Assembly (NCBI GenBank): GCA_017303475.1
Contig: JAFLBO010000035.1
Coordinates: forward strand, 1 to 52,368
Direction of reading: 5' to 3'
From: Chitinophagales bacterium
Lineage (GTDB): Bacteria > Bacteroidota > Bacteroidia > Chitinophagales > Saprospiraceae
Length of the DNA stretch: 52,368 nucleotides
The notes below the pieces were generated by a model. The model was not told the origin of the DNA, did no database searches, and worked only from the letters and a program-made list of their open reading frames with translations. How positions within the stretch are numbered: position 1 is the stretch's first letter; each line of letters begins with the position of its first letter. Positions 48,390-52,368 of the stretch are shown here, one piece after another. A program made the position numbers and the translations under genes.

Positions 48390-48944
48390 ATGACAATCAA
48401 AATCCCATGCGCAGCGATTGTATTCGCAATGTTCTTCCAATTCAGTGCACAGGCACAATCCGGCAAAACCGTTCAGGTAGGTGGAGAAGCCATGCTGCCG
48501 GCCAAAAACATTGTACAAAATGCAGTCAACTCCAAGGCCCACACCACACTTGTAGCTGCTGTTAAAGCCGCCGGACTGGTAGAAACCCTCCAGGGCGCCG
48601 GACCTTTCACGGTATTTGCTCCGGTAAACGATGCGTTTGAAAACCTGCCAGCGGGCACGGTAGATAACCTGCTCAAACCGGAAAACAAAGCCAGCCTCAC
48701 CAAAGTACTCACCTACCACGTGGTAGCGGGCAAGTACGATTTCAAAGCACTCAGCGCTATGCTGAAAAAAGGCCAGAACAGCCTCAAAACCGTTAGTGGC
48801 GGTACCTTGTACTTCATGATGAACGGTCCGCGCAACATCGTTGTCAAAGACGAAAACGGCAATACGGCCAACATCAACACGTACGATGTGTACCAATCCA
48901 ATGGCGTTATTCAGTCTGTGGACTCCGTGCTTCTACCGAAGTGA
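48390..48944 (+). CDS. Secreted fasciclin-domain protein
   Basis: A 184-aa protein with signal peptide (IPCAAIVFAMFFQFSAQAQ) and one fasciclin (FAS1) domain: NIVQNAVNSKAHTTLVAAVKAAGLVETLQGAGPFTVFAPVNDAFENLP (H1 box) and YDVYQSNGVIQSVDSVLLPK at the end (H2 box). FAS1 domains mediate adhesion or carbohydrate binding. It is divergent from the ECF sigma operon, a common arrangement in Bacteroidota, so it may be a regulon member. ATG 48390 opens the signal peptide. Confidence 0.92.
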   Translation: MTIKIPCAAIVFAMFFQFSAQAQSGKTVQVGGEAMLPAKNIVQNAVNSKAHTTLVAAVKAAGLVETLQGAGPFTVFAPVNDAFENLPAGTVDNLLKPENKASLTKVLTYHVVAGKYDFKALSAMLKKGQNSLKTVSGGTLYFMMNGPRNIVVKDENGNTANINTYDVYQSNGVIQSVDSVLLPK

Positions 48945-49104
48945 ATGAGTGAATGAGTGAATGAGTGCTTGAGTACATGATTGACGAGTACATGAGTACA
49001 TGATTGAAGAGGGGAGGCGTTCGGCTTGGTGTTCGTACGGATACCAGACCGAGCGCTTCCCTTCTTCAATCATGTAATTGTGTACTCGTCAATCATGTAA
49101 TTAA
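48942..49104. repeat. GAATGAGT words and TACATGATTG palindrome
   Basis: Three tandem GAATGAGT units start at the fasciclin stop. Arms 48974-49023 and 49049-49104 then pair through TACATGATTGACGAGTACA, GATTGAAGAGGGGAGGCG and CGG and their complements, around a central loop. The gap to 49138 has no gene. Confidence 0.8.
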
Positions 49105-49138
49105 TCCGACACATAGTAGTTAATTTACAATACTCTTA

Positions 49139-49168
49139 TTGGATATTCTTTGGTTCGTATTATCTTTG
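49139..49168 (+). promoter_or_regulatory. Promoter of the second dockerin-like gene
   Basis: TTG (49139-49141), 19 bases, TATCTTTG (49161-49168): a full Bacteroidota consensus. The ATG at 49225 is 56 bases downstream. Confidence 0.7.
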
Positions 49169-49224
49169 TTATGTTGGTATGATTTTTCATATTAGTTATT
49201 TTGAATTGTTTAAACAGTAAATCA

Positions 49225-50607
49225 ATGCAGCTAAACACCTTAATTACATTTTTATGGTTGCTCGTTTTTATAACATCTATTTTTGGTCAAAGCCATAAAG
49301 AATGTAACCCGCTCTGCACCCCACTATTCAGCGGCTGGGTTAAAAACACAGATGGCCAGCATGTAGACGCTGTAAATATTAAAGTTTCGCGGGTTTCCGT
49401 AGACCCTGGCTGCCCGAATGTATGGATATGGCCGAACAACGACGATTGGTCTCACTGCCCCTGCGATGCTGCACAATACCGGGTTTTAACGAAACCAAGG
49501 GATAATACGGCTTGGTTAAATGGGGTAACGACGTATGATATTGTGCTGATTTCCAAGCATTTATTGAATGATCCTAATTTCACATCTTTCTACCAATACC
49601 TTGCGGCTGATGCAGATGGCAGTAATCAGGTCCAGTCTGGCACAGGTGGAGGGATGCCTCCTGATATGTTCAGTTTAAGGCAATTGATTTTGGGTATTAC
49701 AGATACCCTTGCCAGTCAGAAATCCTGGCGTTTTTTTGATGAAAATTCTTCCGGGACACCACCACCAACTACCCACGGAACCTTTGTGCGCCCCAACGAA
49801 TTTTGGCAAGGCGCACCGTCCAACACTGCCCTGAATTTTATTGCTGTAAAAATTGGAGATGTCAACAACAGCCACAACAACGATCTTGAACTGCGGCCGG
49901 CCGGTATGTTGCCGCTGCGGACAGAGTTGCTGTCGCGGCCTGCTGCAGGAGAATATCTCAGTATTCCGGTGCGTTACGAGGGGAATGTGCCGCTTACGGC
50001 TTTGCAAATGGGACTTCGGTTTGATGCCGATGCCTGGGAGTATGCCGGTATTTCCCAGGGAGAAGCTGCGCAGGTGTCGGAAGAGTCTTTCAATTTGCGC
50101 GAGGTGGGGCATGGTGAACTGAAGTTTCTTTGGTATGGAACCTTGCCGGATGATTTTGTTCGCGCTGGGCAAACCTTGTTTTACCTGACCCTGCGGGCCA
50201 AAAAGGCCATGAATGGCACTGCAAATCCGATTTTAGTGGACGATGCCTTGCTGCGCAGTATTGCCTACACCCCGGAAGGTGTGATGTACAATGTTGGGAT
50301 GGAAGCCACTGCCGCCTTGCGTGATGCTGAGCGCCAAACCCTGCGATCAATTCTTGAGGTTGATTGCAGCCCCAATCCGGCGCCAGGATCTGTAACGCTT
50401 AACATCCATACCCGGCAGGAAGCTCGCTCTGCCATGGTATGGGCCTATTCTGCGTTCGGCACCCGCCTGTTGCGGCGCGAAATACCGCTCACCGGTGAAG
50501 CCACCACTTTTCAGTTCCCGGATTCCGACCAATGGCCGGCAGGGGTGTATATCTGGAAAGTCAAGGTAGGCGATGAAAAAATCGAAGGCCGATTGATCAA
50601 GCAATAG
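49225..50607 (+). CDS. Dockerin/cohesin-like secreted protein with T9SS sorting domain (second copy)
   Basis: A 460-aa protein with signal peptide (LITFLWLLVFITSIFGQ). A Cys-rich start (CNPLCTPLFSGWV, with CPNVW and CPC) precedes a dockerin-like segment (NGVTTYDIVLISKHLL then DMFSLRQLILGITD). A cohesin-like domain (about 235-350: AGEYLSIPVRYEGNVPLTALQMGLRFDADAWEYAGI) and the sorting domain (SPNPAPGSVTLNI to RLIKQ) follow. It is a shorter relative of the protein at 271: the dockerin, cohesin and C-terminal parts align, but the long N-terminal region of the first is missing. Cohesin-dockerin pairing is the basis of cellulosomes; having both in one chain suggests self-assembly or an evolved scaffold, by inference. 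Confidence 0.85.
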   Translation: MQLNTLITFLWLLVFITSIFGQSHKECNPLCTPLFSGWVKNTDGQHVDAVNIKVSRVSVDPGCPNVWIWPNNDDWSHCPCDAAQYRVLTKPRDNTAWLNGVTTYDIVLISKHLLNDPNFTSFYQYLAADADGSNQVQSGTGGGMPPDMFSLRQLILGITDTLASQKSWRFFDENSSGTPPPTTHGTFVRPNEFWQGAPSNTALNFIAVKIGDVNNSHNNDLELRPAGMLPLRTELLSRPAAGEYLSIPVRYEGNVPLTALQMGLRFDADAWEYAGISQGEAAQVSEESFNLREVGHGELKFLWYGTLPDDFVRAGQTLFYLTLRAKKAMNGTANPILVDDALLRSIAYTPEGVMYNVGMEATAALRDAERQTLRSILEVDCSPNPAPGSVTLNIHTRQEARSAMVWAYSAFGTRLLRREIPLTGEATTFQFPDSDQWPAGVYIWKVKVGDEKIEGRLIKQ

Positions 50608-50618
50608 TGTGCTAGTTA

Positions 50619-50650
50619 ATTGTCGGGGTGACTCCAGTCACCCCGACAAT
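50619..50650 (+). terminator. Hairpin of the icmF-insert family acting as terminator
   Basis: A perfect 15-bp stem (50619-50633 with 50636-50650) around two C, eleven bases after the stop codon. Its sequence closely matches the hairpin inside icmF (21655-21687). Terminator function is likely from position, though only a loose T tract (ATTGTTTTTT) follows at about 50657. Confidence 0.75.
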
Positions 50651-50661
50651 ACTAAATTGTT

Positions 50662-50742
50662 TTTTACCGCAGAGACGTGGAGGCGCAGAGTTGTAATGGT
50701 TTGATGATGAACGCACTGCGTCTCTCCGCCTCTGTGGTAAAA
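50662..50742. repeat. CCGCAGAGACG-word palindrome
   Basis: TTTTACCGCAGAG with GTGGAGGCGCAG (50662-50688) pairs imperfectly with CTGCGTCTCTCCGCC and TCTGTGGTAAAA (50716-50742). The words match the outer arms of the 16.3-kb and 18.3-kb palindromes, but the inner core is different. Confidence 0.75.
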
Positions 50743-50784
50743 CAAAAATGTCAACCCAACAGCCACTCCTTACCTCACACTCTC

Positions 50785-52248
50785 ATGAAATTCAATTTTA
50801 CTGCTAAACATACCCGCCTCCCCATTTTTCAGAATCAAATTCAGGCACAGATCTGGTACAGGTCAAGTCTCCTACTATTCCTGCTCTATTTGGCGTTTTG
50901 CGCTCAGGCTCAAACCCGCTATTATGTAAACTCCTCAGCCGCCGGCGCAAACAACGGCAGTTCCTGGGCCAATGCCTTTACCGACCTGCAGGCAGCGCTT
51001 GCGGTAGCCCAATCCGGAGATTCGGTGTGGATTGCACAAGGCGTGTATTATGCTACCAACGGAACCGACCGTATGATATCCTTTGAGCCACGGAGTGGGG
51101 TGCGGATGTATGGCGGGTTTGCGGGTATGGAAAGCCAGCTGGCTGAACGGGACTGGGAAACACACCGCACCATTTTGAGTGGCGATATCGGTGTTCAGGG
51201 CGATAGTACCGACAATACGAACAATATCCTGTTTTTTGGAGCGGTAGAGGAAGGGACTGTAATAGACGGCATGACCTTTTTGCAGGGTTATTCCGAAACG
51301 CCGGGATTTGTGTATGATATTTTTCAAAGGGAAGGCTGTGGTGGCGCCATATATGTCAATGCCGGAGATGAAGAAGCGTATTTATTGGTTCAAAACTGTC
51401 GTTTTGAACGCAATTTTGCGCGCTTGAAGGGTGGCGCCGTATTTGTTGGGGCTTCTGCAGATGGCGTTATTTCGCCACAGTTTTTGAATTGTTCCTTTGC
51501 ACATAACAGTGGGAATGATGGGGTAGCAGTGTATTGCAATGGTTATGCTGACAAGGAGCGGATACCTGATTTTGGCGATTGTACTTTTTCGGAAAACAAA
51601 ATTTTAACCAATGCTCCCTTGTCTATTATTCGATATATTAATGCAGCCAAAAACGATACGCTTCATTTTGGGGGATGTATATTTGAGAAATATGCCGGTG
51701 GCTCTTCAGGGTGGCGTAATATTTGGACAAAGTCTGATAATCATATTCAGCTGGATAGTTGTGTGTTTAGGCATAATAATATTGAATTCATTAGATCAGA
51801 TTTATTTGCACCAACAGTTGGAAGTGTAAAATCTACACAAGTGACAAATTCATTGTTTACTAATAATGCATATATGTTAGGAATTAATCCACTAAAAAGT
51901 GTTATAGTGAATTGTATATTTAAAAATTCTATAGGTGCATTGTCAGTTAACTCACTTGTGGCTGAAATCTCCAACTGTATCATTGATTCATGTAGGCATG
52001 GTACGACTTTGCTTGATTTAAGTGGTGAATGTGTAGATTGCACAGTGTCTAATATGGCAATCAGTAATAATATTGCAATAAATAGCGGAGGAGTATTTGT
52101 ATGGGCTGTAAAGAATGATGAGTTTGTTACATACCAAAATATAAATATGATTAATAATGACAGGCTCGGGGTGTTTGGCGCCAATATTTACGGAGACTCC
52201 ATCACCTTCAGAAATTTCAATTTTATAGGAAACAGATTTTATTTATAG
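50785..52248 (+). CDS. Truncated beta-helix protein, paralogue of the 3.3-kb gene
   Basis: A 487-aa protein. A long N-terminal lead (residues 1-45) contains a signal-like core (SLLLFLLYLAFCAQAQ). The beta-helix then starts with RYYVNSSAAGANNGSSWANAFTDLQAAL, strongly similar to the gene at 3280 (RYYIHQLATGANNGQSWQDAYTDLQSAL), and the similarity continues through LSGDIGVQGDSTDN. It stops at 52248 inside the helix region, with no SprB repeats and no sorting domain, so it should not be a T9SS substrate. The last 600 bases are AT-rich. Just past the stop is CCACCGCGAAGTGG, resembling the 52-bp repeat words at 10.0 kb, a possible break point. It may be a decayed gene. Confidence 0.75.
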   Translation: MKFNFTAKHTRLPIFQNQIQAQIWYRSSLLLFLLYLAFCAQAQTRYYVNSSAAGANNGSSWANAFTDLQAALAVAQSGDSVWIAQGVYYATNGTDRMISFEPRSGVRMYGGFAGMESQLAERDWETHRTILSGDIGVQGDSTDNTNNILFFGAVEEGTVIDGMTFLQGYSETPGFVYDIFQREGCGGAIYVNAGDEEAYLLVQNCRFERNFARLKGGAVFVGASADGVISPQFLNCSFAHNSGNDGVAVYCNGYADKERIPDFGDCTFSENKILTNAPLSIIRYINAAKNDTLHFGGCIFEKYAGGSSGWRNIWTKSDNHIQLDSCVFRHNNIEFIRSDLFAPTVGSVKSTQVTNSLFTNNAYMLGINPLKSVIVNCIFKNSIGALSVNSLVAEISNCIIDSCRHGTTLLDLSGECVDCTVSNMAISNNIAINSGGVFVWAVKNDEFVTYQNINMINNDRLGVFGANIYGDSITFRNFNFIGNRFYL

Positions 52249-52274
52249 CCACCGCGAAGTGGTTTTGAAAAAAA

Positions 52275-52368
52275 TCACCGTATCCCCGGCAATGCCGAGA
52301 ACCGTTGAAAATTTGGTGTGATGAGCGATTCCAGGTCCCACTTGTATTGGTCGATGTTTTGGAAAAAA
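52275..52368 (-). CDS. Possible 3' end of a minus-strand gene (partial)
   Basis: The last 30 codons before a TGA at 52275-52277 read (minus strand) FFQNIDQYKWDLESL then ITPNFQRFSALPGIR, which looks like a protein C-terminus. The gene would extend beyond the window and converge on the truncated beta-helix gene. No family is recognised; the evidence is weak. Confidence 0.3.
   Translation of the reverse strand, partial: FFQNIDQYKWDLESLITPNFQRFSALPGIR

Overview
The window looks like chromosomal DNA of a Bacteroidota bacterium, most likely of the Saprospiria (Lewinella/Haliscomenobacter-like) group. The evidence is: many secreted proteins with C-terminal type IX secretion (T9SS) sorting domains; a CarboxypepD-type TonB-dependent receptor; promoters of the Bacteroidota form TTTG/TTG-N19-21-TAnnTTTG; few Shine-Dalgarno sites; and an isolated atpDC pair. 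Species cannot be named from the sequence alone. No phage, transposase or CRISPR array is visible.

Layout. 0.3-6.2 kb: a dockerin/cohesin-like T9SS protein and a beta-helix/SprB-repeat T9SS protein. 6.3-8.8 kb (minus): atpC, atpD, cutA. 9.0-10.3 kb: an orphan thiopeptide/lanthipeptide dehydratase C-terminal-type protein, a 52-bp repeat array and an initiator tRNA. 10.3-15.4 kb (minus): a tight six-gene operon with AdoMet decarboxylase, DUF4178, a small membrane protein, DUF350, a membrane-embedded aminopropyltransferase and a Tat-exported FAD amine oxidase. 15.7-25.6 kb (plus): an outer-membrane protein, a DUF1905/OmdA-type protein, two T9SS proteins, the fused B12 mutase IcmF, a GNAT acetyltransferase, a BamA-like barrel and pyrH. 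25.8-28.5 kb: a J-domain protein, a double-VOC protein and a small secreted protein. 28.9-36.6 kb (plus): three separately promoted and terminated genes (TonB receptor, PlcP/LpxH-like metallophosphoesterase, large T9SS protein), each preceded by 11-bp-period CTTAAC/CTTCAT direct repeats that look like Pho boxes. 36.8-39.2 kb: a DUF4920 lipoprotein and a secreted MORN-repeat caspase. 39.3-44.0 kb: an AT-richer island (lipocalin-like, 930-aa T9SS protein, lipoprotein, XRE regulator) bracketed by near-identical 88-bp direct repeats. 44.1-48.9 kb: pbpC, then an ECF sigma/anti-sigma/TonB-C operon and a fasciclin protein. 49.2-52.2 kb: a second copy of the dockerin-like plus beta-helix gene pair, with the beta-helix gene truncated.

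Two gene systems stand out. One is the polyamine-type operon, which would make an aminopropyl donor in the cytoplasm, transfer it at the membrane and oxidise a product in the periplasm. The other is a probable phosphate-starvation cluster combining outer-membrane uptake, a phospholipase-like phosphoesterase and a surface protein.

The third feature is not a gene. Many intergenic spaces hold long nested palindromes: conserved hairpin cores wrapped in arms of short repeated words. The arms differ between loci but are complementary within a locus. One hairpin family has entered the icmF reading frame as a 22-codon in-frame insert, and a close copy lies between genes at 50.6 kb. Palindromes also encode the C-terminal tails of cutA and of the dehydratase-like gene.
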